From a virus: DNA of 39,054 nt. The position numbers were made by a program, and so were the translations under genes. Where the stretch lies: positions 1 to 39,054 of IMG/VR virus record IMGVR_UViG_3300032086_004087; one strand, written 5' to 3'. Below, in pieces: positions 1 to 6,649 of this stretch. Within the stretch, counting starts at the first letter, position 1, and every line of letters begins with the position of its first letter. The notes below the pieces were generated by a model, which did no database searches, was not told the DNA's origin, and saw only the letters and a list, made by a program, of their open reading frames with translations.

Positions 1-1
1 A

Positions 2-814
2 ACATTTTATGTTAACCTTGCTCGTAAAGCTTTATTCGTAGATTTAGACAATACAAGTTTAACTGACGCAGAAAGAGAAATAGTAACTCAAGATGTTGAG
101 CCAGCAAATGCAAAAGAAGTAGCAAAAGTACTTCGCAAGATTGTTGTTGATGCTGGTCTTAGTGAGAATTTTGATTCCAAAATTGATAGTGTGTGGGAAG
201 ATTTACAATTAAGCGATTTGCGTAGTAAGCTTTCTCTGGAATTAAAAAAAAACGATAGAGTAGTTGTATTAGTACCAGGTAGTTTCAAACCACCTCATAA
301 GGGCCATTACGAAATGGTTAAAACATATAGTGAGATGTACCCATCTGGTCAGGTACATGTTTTAATTTCAGCTCCTTCAGCTAAAAGTGAGCGCAGAACT
401 AAAGATGGTAAATTAATAACACCTGCTGCTGCAAAGCAAATTTTTGAACTATATGCTCAACCGCTGAATAATGTTACAGTTAGTATTTCGGAATATCCTT
501 CTCCTGTAACTACAGCGTATGAGACTCTTAAAACTCTCGATGACGGTACAACTGTTGTATTAGGAGCTAGTAAAAAAGACGGAGACTGGAAAAGATGGTC
601 ATATGCTAAACCATGGGCTGAAAAGGAAGGGTTAGATATTGAAATTGTAGAACCAGAAGAGTCTGCAGTAGATGTAACTCTAAAAGCAGATGGTACCCCT
701 TATAGCGCTAGTAACATTCGAGATAATTTTGACGATTTCGAAAAAATAAAGGCTGACATACCGGAGCATGTCAGCCCTGAGGCTGTTAAACAAGTATTTG
801 ATTCTTTATCTTAA
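2..814 (+). CDS. Cytidylyltransferase-fold nucleotidyltransferase, 5' truncated
   Basis: The reading frame is open from the window edge, so only the C-terminal ~270 residues are present and the true start lies outside. The GTG at 191 is internal. The catalytic domain opens with VLVPGSFKPPHKGH, the G-x-F-x-P-x-H-x-G-H nucleotide-binding motif of the cytidylyltransferase/NMN-adenylyltransferase superfamily. It ends with YSASNIRDNF, which resembles the ISxTxIR motif of the same superfamily. About 75 residues of helical, charged sequence precede the domain and may be a separate module. The substrate is not readable; NMN adenylyltransferase-like or sugar/alcohol cytidylyltransferase activity are both possible. 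The 3' end overlaps the convergent folE gene by nine bases. Superfamily assignment is firm, the reaction is not. Confidence 0.75.
   Translation, partial: TFYVNLARKALFVDLDNTSLTDAEREIVTQDVEPANAKEVAKVLRKIVVDAGLSENFDSKIDSVWEDLQLSDLRSKLSLELKKNDRVVVLVPGSFKPPHKGHYEMVKTYSEMYPSGQVHVLISAPSAKSERRTKDGKLITPAAAKQIFELYAQPLNNVTVSISEYPSPVTTAYETLKTLDDGTTVVLGASKKDGDWKRWSYAKPWAEKEGLDIEIVEPEESAVDVTLKADGTPYSASNIRDNFDDFEKIKADIPEHVSPEAVKQVFDSLS
751..776 (+). other. Perfect 9-bp hairpin inside the end of the nucleotidyltransferase gene
   Basis: GGCTGACAT (751-759) is the exact reverse complement of ATGTCAGCC (768-776), leaving an 8-base loop. It lies 38 bases before the stop codon. It is one of the strongest GC-rich stems in an AT-rich window. 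No T-run follows, so it does not look like a classical intrinsic terminator. It could still slow polymerase or protect the 3' end between these convergent genes. Confidence 0.45.
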
Positions 815-1441
815 GTCTCTTATAAAGTCGTAAAACTCTTGTCTTGTTAAATCGGTCTTATCTAAGAACGCACCAGACATTCTAGCAGTCTTCATAATAC
901 TATCATGCTTTACTCCTCGAAGACCAGCACAAGTATGATTAGCTGATACTAAAACAGCTACACCTTTATTATCTTTACATACTTCATTCATATAATTATG
1001 AATTTGCATGGTTAGATTTTCTTGGACTTGTGGTCTACGAGAGAACCATTCAACAATTCTATTAATTTTACTTAAACCAATTACCTTACCATCTTTTCCA
1101 GGAATATAAGATACATGAGCTTGACCAATAAAAGGTAAATGATGATGGGAACAAAAAGAATTAACTTTAATGTTACCTTGAAATACCAATCCATCATACT
1201 TATCAACATTATCAAATGCTGTGATCTTAGGAGGTAAGCTATAACAACCTTCTGCTAAATCATTCACAAAAGCTTTCGCCACTCTTCGAGGAGTATCAGC
1301 GCTATTAGGATCATTTCGCCAATCAAACCCTAAAGCATCCATATACTTCTCATATGCAGCTGCAGCTTTTTCAATAATTGCCTCTTTTTCGTCTTCCGTT
1401 CGGGGTAAGTTACCGTTTGCATATTGCAGTAATTCACTCAT
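806..1441 (-). CDS. folE: GTP cyclohydrolase I (FolE)
   Basis: FolE converts GTP to 7,8-dihydroneopterin triphosphate, the first step of both folate and 7-deazaguanine synthesis. The 211-residue length is normal. The zinc ligands are visible: C97 and H100 in FCSHHHLPF and C171 in NHTCAGLRGVKHD. The conserved GLSKINRIVEWFSRRPQVQE segment (residues 122-141) is intact. It is divergent from queD, and together with queE it makes the early part of the preQ0 pathway, so a DNA-modification role is more likely than folate supply. The start at 1441 is only six bases from a good -10 box, implying a leaderless mRNA. Identification is secure. Confidence 0.97.
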   Translation of the reverse strand: MSELLQYANGNLPRTEDEKEAIIEKAAAAYEKYMDALGFDWRNDPNSADTPRRVAKAFVNDLAEGCYSLPPKITAFDNVDKYDGLVFQGNIKVNSFCSHHHLPFIGQAHVSYIPGKDGKVIGLSKINRIVEWFSRRPQVQENLTMQIHNYMNEVCKDNKGVAVLVSANHTCAGLRGVKHDSIMKTARMSGAFLDKTDLTRQEFYDFIRDLR

Positions 1442-1447
1442 GCGACT

Positions 1448-1475
1448 ATTATATGAAAATTTTTATTAAGTTCAA
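1448..1475 (-). promoter_or_regulatory. Sigma70-like promoter of folE, leaderless geometry
   Basis: On the minus strand, TTGAAC (1475-1470), a 16-base spacer and TATAAT (1453-1448) are followed by AGTCGC and then the folE ATG. Transcription would begin at or next to the start codon. It mirrors the queD promoter in element spacing and in the bases between -10 and ATG. Confidence 0.75.
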
Positions 1476-1478
1476 CAC

Positions 1479-1506
1479 TTGATTTCGGTTTAGATATCGT
1501 TATAAT
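1479..1506 (+). promoter_or_regulatory. Sigma70-like promoter of queD, leaderless geometry
   Basis: TTGATT (1479-1484), a 16-base spacer and TATAAT (1501-1506) are followed by AGTCGT and then the queD ATG at 1513. The two divergent promoters do not overlap: their -35 boxes are three bases apart. TATAATAGTCG followed by C or T and ATG is shared by both genes. Confidence 0.75.
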
Positions 1507-1512
1507 AGTCGT

Positions 1513-2004
1513 ATGTTTAGTAGTACTAAGATAATTGAACTTGGGAGTTGTGCGTTTCGACAACCTCAAGCAACTTCGCATTGTCGGTTCGTGCACGGAT
1601 ATCGTTTGATTGGTAAGTTTTGGTTTGGCGCTAATGAATTAGATGAAAATAATTGGGTTGTAGATTTTGGAGGTCTAAAAGATCTAAAGAAGAAATTAGA
1701 AGAGCAGTTTGATCATACTACAGTTATTGCAGATAATGATCCTGCTTTAGAGTCTTTTCGTAAACTTCATGAGGAAGGTATTGTAGACTTGCGTGTTATG
1801 AAAGGTGGGGTTGGTATTGAGAAGTTTGCTGAGTTTTGTTTTAAAACCGCTGATCAGTATGTTAAAGAATTAACAGATAAGCGTTGTTTTGCGACACGAG
1901 TAGAAGTTTTCGAGCATGAGAAAAACTCCGCTATTTATGAAGACAAATATAATGTTATGTCTTGGGCTAATAATGAAAACGCAAAAATAAACAAAGGACT
2001 CTAA
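1513..2004 (+). CDS. queD: QueD-like 6-carboxytetrahydropterin synthase, variant metal-site
   Basis: This is a 163-residue T-fold protein of the QueD/PTPS family, which turns dihydroneopterin triphosphate into 6-carboxytetrahydropterin for 7-deazaguanine synthesis. Family marks are HCRFVHGY (residues 23-30), WVVDFGGLK (48-56), FDHTT (66-70) and a late VEVFEHE. The usual zinc set is altered. The canonical HGH triplet is HGY (H28, Y30), and the position of the first His ligand (FxAAH) appears to be Cys13 in SCAFRQ. This fits a divergent QueD subfamily I recall from phages and alphaproteobacteria rather than decay. It starts the operon leading to queE. Family is well supported; exact chemistry less so. 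Confidence 0.85.
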   Translation: MFSSTKIIELGSCAFRQPQATSHCRFVHGYRLIGKFWFGANELDENNWVVDFGGLKDLKKKLEEQFDHTTVIADNDPALESFRKLHEEGIVDLRVMKGGVGIEKFAEFCFKTADQYVKELTDKRCFATRVEVFEHEKNSAIYEDKYNVMSWANNENAKINKGL

Positions 2005-2005
2005 T

Positions 2006-2155
2006 ATGGGTAAAGGTAGTAAACGCCGAAAAGAAAATACTAGCAAAATCAACGACAACTGGGATAATATTGATTGGGGTAGGCCTAAGAAAGAAGAGGT
2101 TAAACCTGAGACAAGAGACATTAAGGACATATATTTAAATGACAGAACTTTATAA
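2006..2155 (+). CDS. Small basic phage protein, 49 residues, between queD and queE
   Basis: ATG at 2006 follows the queD stop by one base and the frame ends at 2155, overlapping the queE start at 2139. The product begins MGKGSKRRKENTSK and continues with a DNWDNIDWG segment. A basic Gly/Lys/Arg start followed by a DNWD-type motif is a pattern I recognise from small uncharacterised phage proteins. I know no function for it. Its exact fit between queD and queE, with overlap, argues that it is a translated member of this operon. Confidence 0.7.
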   Translation: MGKGSKRRKENTSKINDNWDNIDWGRPKKEEVKPETRDIKDIYLNDRTL

Positions 2156-2900
2156 AGAGGACTTAAGCGCGAAAACGTTACTTTTATCTGACGATAAAGT
2201 ATTCTATACTGTAGAAGGCGAAGGTGAATATGTAGGATACCCGTCTGTATTCATGAGATTATCAATGTGCAATCTTACATGTAAAGGCTTCGCATCCGCT
2301 GATTCTCCTCATGGTTGTGATAGTTTTATTTCTTGGAGTGTTAGGAACAAAATTACTAACGCAGATCTATTGCAGCACTTAGAGCAAGAAGGTTTTCAAG
2401 ATCATTTATACAATGGCGCTATTTGGAAGATTACTGGTGGTGAGCCGTTAGTACAACAACCTGCACTTCTTAGATTCTTGTCTCATATGGAAGTAGAGTG
2501 GGGTTGGTTACCTAGAATTGATTTTGAAACTAACGCTACGATTATGCCAGATAAAGAATGGGTTAGAGTAGGCGCGACATTTACTACTTCTCCTAAGCTT
2601 AGTAATAACGGAGACCCTGAAGATAGAAGATATAAACCTCAAGTATTGGAATGGCATGCTAATCAAGGTTCTGGTTTCAAGTTTGTTATAGATAAAGAGT
2701 CAGATTTAGATGAAGTATTAGAAAGATATGTAGATAAGTTTGATATACCTAGCGGTAGGGTTTGGTTAATGCCTTGCGCTGGTAGTCGAGCTGAGCATAT
2801 TGAGAAAGCTCCTATGGTAGCAGAGTTAGCTAAAAAGCATCGCTTTAATTTTAGTCCTAGGTTACATTTACTTGTATGGGATATGGCATTAAAGGTATGA
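2139..2900 (+). CDS. queE: 7-carboxy-7-deazaguanine synthase, radical SAM (QueE)
   Basis: QueE rearranges 6-carboxytetrahydropterin to 7-carboxy-7-deazaguanine using a [4Fe-4S] cluster and S-adenosylmethionine. Visible marks are FYTVEGEGEYVGYPSVFMRL near residues 22-41, the typical QueE opening, and a GGEPL motif near residue 100. The cluster cysteines are C44, C48 and C60, i.e. C-x3-C-x11-C instead of the standard C-x3-C-x2-C. A GCDS segment carries the third cysteine, as in other phage QueE proteins I recall. AAGGA lies about ten bases before the ATG. It overlaps both neighbours, showing translational coupling. The QueC and DpdA partners are not in the window. Confidence 0.93.
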   Translation: MTELYKEDLSAKTLLLSDDKVFYTVEGEGEYVGYPSVFMRLSMCNLTCKGFASADSPHGCDSFISWSVRNKITNADLLQHLEQEGFQDHLYNGAIWKITGGEPLVQQPALLRFLSHMEVEWGWLPRIDFETNATIMPDKEWVRVGATFTTSPKLSNNGDPEDRRYKPQVLEWHANQGSGFKFVIDKESDLDEVLERYVDKFDIPSGRVWLMPCAGSRAEHIEKAPMVAELAKKHRFNFSPRLHLLVWDMALKV

Positions 2901-3316
2901 AAATAGTTGCTACTAATGGTTGCTTTGACATTATACACGCTGGTCATGTTCAATATTTAAATGAAGCTAGATCATTAGGAGATAAGCTTATTGTAGGCTT
3001 AAATTCAGATAAGAGTGTTAGACAACTTAAAGGAGATAATAGACCGTACAATACCGAACAAAATCGCGCAGAGGTTCTTCTTGCATTAGAGAGTGTAGAT
3101 CAAGTTATTATATTTGATAGTGTTGATTGTCGTGGTTTCTTAAAACAGGTCCAGCCTGATATATATGTAAAGGGTGGAGATTATACAATAGATACTCTAC
3201 CTGAATGCGAGAGAAAGACTATTCTTAGTTGCTGCAAAGAAATTAAAATTCTCAAAAAATACGATAGTCTTTCTACCTCTCAAATTATTGAAAAACTGCA
3301 ATTAGTAGATAAATAG
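2897..3316 (+). CDS. HldE/RfaE-II-like sugar-phosphate cytidylyl/adenylyltransferase
   Basis: This 139-residue single-domain enzyme opens with MKIVATNGCFDIIHAGHVQYL, containing the GCFDxxHxGH motif of the HldE C-terminal / glycerol-3-phosphate cytidylyltransferase family. LIVGLNSDKSVRQLKG, RPYN and IYVKGGDY are the other family blocks. HldE-type domains add a nucleotide to heptose 1-phosphate, so a role in nucleotide-sugar supply is likely. I chose ATG 2897, which overlaps the queE stop as ATGA, because the motif then begins at residue 8. An upstream in-frame ATG at 2876 would add seven unneeded residues inside queE. The true substrate is not known. Confidence 0.88.
   Translation: MKIVATNGCFDIIHAGHVQYLNEARSLGDKLIVGLNSDKSVRQLKGDNRPYNTEQNRAEVLLALESVDQVIIFDSVDCRGFLKQVQPDIYVKGGDYTIDTLPECERKTILSCCKEIKILKKYDSLSTSQIIEKLQLVDK
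3308..3315 (+). promoter_or_regulatory. Possible late-promoter-like box before the NadR-like kinase
   Basis: GATAAATA matches the T4 late box TATAAATA at seven of eight positions and ends five bases before the ATG at 3321, the same spacing as boxes in the structural region. It overlaps the preceding stop codon and may be chance in AT-rich DNA. Confidence 0.25.
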
Positions 3317-3320
3317 AAGT

Positions 3321-4067
3321 ATGAGGATTGCAATCAGCGGTACAGCTTGTCAAGGTAAGTCGACATTAGTTAAAGATTTCTTAGAACTATGGCCTAGCTA
3401 TACTACTCCAGAAAAAACTTATAGAGATATTATCGCTGAAAATAATTTAGAACATTCTTCTAAAACAAATAAAAAAACTCAGCGTAAAATTTTAGATTTT
3501 CAAATTGAAGAGCAACAAAAATATCGGAGTGGGGATAATGTAATTTTTGACAGATGTCCATTAGATAATTTAGTTTATAGTATGTGGGCTTGTGAGCAGC
3601 CCGATAATGATATTGATGAAGAATTTGTGAGTAGTTGTATTCCTCTTGTAAGAGAAAGTTTTAGAAATTTAGATATTATTTTCTTCACTCCTATAACTAA
3701 GGTCGCCCCGGTTCCAATTGAAGAAGATGGTGAGAGAGATACTGATCAAAAAATTATTGAAGAGATAGATCATATTTTTAAAGCTGTACATCGTGATCAT
3801 GAAAATAATCCTAAGACAAATCTGTTTGTAGTAGATGATAAACCAGCGATTATAGAAGTATTCGGTAGTAGAAGAGAAAGAACTGAAATAATAAAATTAT
3901 ATATTGATGCTGAAGGAGACGCAATGACTCCTGGTAATATTCTCGATGAAGAGACTATAAAAGAGATGGAAAAATTAAGTGATGTATGGAAAGATGTTGA
4001 TGCAGAAGAGTTTTCTGTTCTTAAAAAAGAGCTAGAAAAACACCGTACTAATAGATTAAATACTTAA
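3321..4067 (+). CDS. P-loop kinase, AAA_28/NadR-kinase-like
   Basis: The 248-residue protein begins MRIAISGTACQGKSTL, with a Walker A motif GTACQGKST at residues 7-15. NVIFDRCPLDNLVY has the Asp-Arg pattern of nucleoside and nucleotide kinases. The layout resembles the AAA_28 family, which includes the ribosylnicotinamide kinase domain of NadR. The last ~70 residues are acidic and helical and lie beyond the kinase core. It shares the region with a nucleotidyltransferase of possibly NadM/NadR type (2-814), so an NAD-salvage pair is conceivable, but they are on opposite sides of the folE-queE block. Kinase fold is likely; substrate unknown. Confidence 0.7.
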   Translation: MRIAISGTACQGKSTLVKDFLELWPSYTTPEKTYRDIIAENNLEHSSKTNKKTQRKILDFQIEEQQKYRSGDNVIFDRCPLDNLVYSMWACEQPDNDIDEEFVSSCIPLVRESFRNLDIIFFTPITKVAPVPIEEDGERDTDQKIIEEIDHIFKAVHRDHENNPKTNLFVVDDKPAIIEVFGSRRERTEIIKLYIDAEGDAMTPGNILDEETIKEMEKLSDVWKDVDAEEFSVLKKELEKHRTNRLNT

Positions 4068-4259
4068 ATGAAAGAGTATGATAAAGTCTGTGAAAAATAT
4101 ATGATAAGAAAGGTTCGTTCTTTTTACCCACGTAAATTAGATTTATCTCCAGAGTTTGTCGAAGCATTTAAAGCTGAATATTCTAGATTAGTAGAAAGCG
4201 GTCAAAATAAACGTACTCTTTTTGAAAGAATGCGAAAAGCATTAACGTTTCATCTTTAA
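4068..4259 (+). CDS. Small hypothetical protein, 63 residues
   Basis: ATG 4068 directly follows the TAA of the kinase gene, a spacing typical of coupled phage genes. The product is charged and probably helical (MKEYDKVCEKYMIRKVRS at the start), with no membrane segment or recognisable motif. Its 3' end overlaps the convergent phoH gene by 18 bases. I do not recognise a family. The coupling supports it as real, but its small size leaves doubt. Confidence 0.55.
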   Translation: MKEYDKVCEKYMIRKVRSFYPRKLDLSPEFVEAFKAEYSRLVESGQNKRTLFERMRKALTFHL

Positions 4260-5033
4260 TTTCTCTAAGACCTTTACAATATACTTTAATATTTCTGATC
4301 GAACTATTTCCAGTTCGGTAAACTTAAATCCAAATAATCCAAACTCTTTAGAGTCAGTAGTATTAAATGCATTGAATATAGCTTTAAACCCAGATTTATT
4401 ACCAATATCACTCTGTTGAGTATCTCCAACTACAATATATTTAGAATTCTCTCCAAATCTAGTTAGGATAGTAGTTAATTCTTCTCTTGTAAGATTTTGT
4501 GATTCATCTATAATTACACACGCATTTTTAAATGTTAAACCTCTTGTATAATTAACTGGAACGCACTTAACATACCCTTCTGTCATTAAGTTGTTTATAG
4601 TTGGCTTGTCTAACAGTTCATTAAGCTTTTCTAAAAGAGGTAAACTCCACGGAAGAAACTTCTCTTCTACTTCACCTGGTAGAGAACCCATACTCTTAGA
4701 AGCTGATTCTACAACACTACGTATATATATTATTTCTTCTACTTTTTGAGTACGTAGTAATTGTAATGCTACAAAAACAGCAAGATATGTTTTCGCTGAA
4801 CCAGCTGGTCCGTCAATCATACACATTTTACATGCCTCCTTAAAGCATATTTCTAAAAATTCATCATGCGCTTGTGTTAGATTGTATTTTTGAGTTATAT
4901 TAAAATTTAAAAATGTATTTTTTTCAATACTCTCTGCGATTTCGGTATCGTTAATTTTTGTCTTTTTAGAAATTTTTCTAGCACCAACCTGCTGTGTTTT
5001 AGACATAGGCGTAACCCTTCCTTTTCTTGCCAT
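4242..5033 (-). CDS. phoH: PhoH-family P-loop ATPase
   Basis: The protein of 263 residues contains Walker A GPAGSAKT (75-82) and Walker B VIIDESQN, with the YIRSVVESASKSMGSLPGE and VVGDTQQSDI segments diagnostic of PhoH. PhoH proteins resemble the helicase part of superfamily 1 and several are RNA-associated ATPases. In marine phages phoH is a widespread auxiliary gene whose role is unsettled. About 50 lysine- and threonine-rich residues precede the ATPase core and may bind nucleic acid. It is transcribed against its neighbours and has a late-promoter-like box seven bases upstream. Identification is secure; function in infection is not. Confidence 0.95.
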   Translation of the reverse strand: MARKGRVTPMSKTQQVGARKISKKTKINDTEIAESIEKNTFLNFNITQKYNLTQAHDEFLEICFKEACKMCMIDGPAGSAKTYLAVFVALQLLRTQKVEEIIYIRSVVESASKSMGSLPGEVEEKFLPWSLPLLEKLNELLDKPTINNLMTEGYVKCVPVNYTRGLTFKNACVIIDESQNLTREELTTILTRFGENSKYIVVGDTQQSDIGNKSGFKAIFNAFNTTDSKEFGLFGFKFTELEIVRSEILKYIVKVLEKLKMKR

Positions 5034-5040
5034 ATATTAA

Positions 5041-5048
5041 TATTTATT
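5041..5048 (-). promoter_or_regulatory. Late-promoter-like box of phoH
   Basis: On the minus strand the sequence is AATAAATA, seven of eight matches to the T4 late consensus TATAAATA. It ends seven bases before the phoH ATG, the same tight placement as at the structural genes. Confidence 0.4.
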
Positions 5049-5082
5049 TGATTTTCTCAATTATACTACTAAAATATATATA

Positions 5083-5919
5083 ATGAACATATTGCTCGCA
5101 TGTCTATCATATAGAGAATTTACTGGTTCAGAAATATATTTTTATGAACTAAGTTCTGCATTAAGAGATGCTGGACATACAGTATCAATCTTTTCACCAT
5201 TTGTTAGTTCTCCTTTAAAAGACAAAACATTTGATATTAAGTTTCCATCAAAAGATGATATAAATAAAGAGAAATATGATTCTCTTATATTTTCTCACGG
5301 CAAAGTACTATGGGATTATTTAAAGGATGTAAAAACCAAAAAAACAATTAACATTATTCACTCTGAGGTTTTAGAGCTCGAAGAGCCTGTATTATCAGAA
5401 AAGATAGATACTTATATAGGTATAAGGCCGTCTATAGTAAGTATGTTAACAGAAAAAATACCTAACAAAAATATAAAATTAATTTACAACCCGTTTGATT
5501 TTAGCAGATTTAATATTGATAATTGTAAAAAAGATAAAAAAAATAAAGATAAGGTTGTGTTGTTTCCAGGTAGTCTTGACTATTTGCGGTATCAACCATT
5601 ACAATATTTGTTAGATTTATCTGTTAAGCAAAATTTTAAAGTCTTACATGTAGGTCGAAATGATTACAGTACTGTACACCCTAATTTCTCTTCTCAACCT
5701 GCAGTGTGGGATGTAGAAAATTATTATAAGCAGTGTGACATTGTTTCTGGTATCTTTTTAGGTCGGACCTCTATAGAAGGATTATTGTGTGGTAAAAAAG
5801 TATTACAATTTGATGTTGATAATACAGGAAAAATTAAAGAAGTTTACTGGCATACAGAACCGTATTTAGACAAGTTTTCGCGCGAGTTTGTTGCTAATCA
5901 AATAATTGATGAATGTTAA
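5083..5919 (+). CDS. GT-B glycosyltransferase, GT4-like
   Basis: The 278-residue product begins MNILLACLSYREFTGSEIYFYELSSALRDAGH, the N-terminal Rossmann pattern of GT4-type enzymes that survey a glycan acceptor. The second half has VVLFPGSLDYLRYQP and IEGLLCGKKVLQFD, matching the donor-binding half with its E-x-L/A-xx-G-K-P-V-like segment. The protein is about 100 residues shorter than most GT4 enzymes. It is the first gene of a 17-gene plus-strand operon, with 49 bases between it and divergent phoH. Sugar donor and acceptor cannot be told. Confidence 0.75.
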   Translation: MNILLACLSYREFTGSEIYFYELSSALRDAGHTVSIFSPFVSSPLKDKTFDIKFPSKDDINKEKYDSLIFSHGKVLWDYLKDVKTKKTINIIHSEVLELEEPVLSEKIDTYIGIRPSIVSMLTEKIPNKNIKLIYNPFDFSRFNIDNCKKDKKNKDKVVLFPGSLDYLRYQPLQYLLDLSVKQNFKVLHVGRNDYSTVHPNFSSQPAVWDVENYYKQCDIVSGIFLGRTSIEGLLCGKKVLQFDVDNTGKIKEVYWHTEPYLDKFSREFVANQIIDEC

Positions 5920-6649
5920 GTTTAATATTGTAGTGTTATGTTATAATTGTGAATCTTACATTAAGCAATGTATAGATTCTATAAAATCCCAAACATATAC
6001 TAATTATAATGTTGTTATTATAAATGATAATTCTACAGATAATACTCATGAGGCAATAACTCAAAATATAAACAAAAAATTTTATTACATTAACAATAAA
6101 TCTAATACAGGACCTCTTTCCAATCATATCAAAGCTATAGAGACGTTTGACTATGATCCAGAAGCCGTTATTGTGCATGTTGATGGAGACGATTTGTTAT
6201 TACATCCTAACGTTTTATCTATTGTAGCAAGAGCATATACAAAAAACACCAATCATTTGGTTTCGTATGGTAATTATGTTACTACTTCTGGTCAAAAAAG
6301 CATATGTAAACCGTGGGATAAAAATATTAATATTTCTAATTATATCGCACCTGTTGGGTGGATATTCTCTCATTTAAGAACATTTAAATTTAAATTATGG
6401 AATTATATTAACAAGGATATTAGTTTTTATGATTCAAATAAAAAAATTTATACAAGCGCTGGAGATGTCGCGATAATGAAACCTATTTTAGAATTAGCAG
6501 GCCGTGCTCGTACCATGTTTTTCAATTCTCCTCTATATTTATACAGAGATAATACTACATTAAACGAGCATAACAAAAATTTAAATGATCAGATTCGTTG
6601 TGCGTTAGACATAAAAACAAAAAAAGAATACAAAATTATAAATGAATAG
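5909..6649 (+). CDS. Family 2 glycosyltransferase (GT-A)
   Basis: FNIVVLCYNCESYIKQCIDSI is the classical GT2 start, followed by INDNSTDNT and the VHVDGDDLL segment carrying the metal- and nucleotide-binding Asp residues. The ~246-residue length is that of a single-domain GT2 with no membrane segment. I prefer ATG 5909 over the adjoining in-frame TTG at 5906. The gene overlaps the end of the preceding glycosyltransferase gene and its own end overlaps the next start, so translation is coupled. Donor unknown. Confidence 0.85.
   Translation: MNVKFNIVVLCYNCESYIKQCIDSIKSQTYTNYNVVIINDNSTDNTHEAITQNINKKFYYINNKSNTGPLSNHIKAIETFDYDPEAVIVHVDGDDLLLHPNVLSIVARAYTKNTNHLVSYGNYVTTSGQKSICKPWDKNINISNYIAPVGWIFSHLRTFKFKLWNYINKDISFYDSNKKIYTSAGDVAIMKPILELAGRARTMFFNSPLYLYRDNTTLNEHNKNLNDQIRCALDIKTKKEYKIINE

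Noticed and set aside
1870-2130. Minus-strand open frame opposite queD and the 49-residue gene
   Set aside because: Hydrophobic shadow of plus-strand coding sequence without any ribosome site or relation to known proteins.
2876-2896. Upstream ATG for the HldE-like gene
   Set aside because: It only adds seven residues encoded inside queE; the ATG at 2897 forms the usual ATGA overlap and fits the family start.
5048-5067. Sigma70 promoter before the first glycan gene (TTGATT and TATACT)
   Set aside because: The spacer is only eight bases; no acceptable -35/-10 pair was found for this operon.
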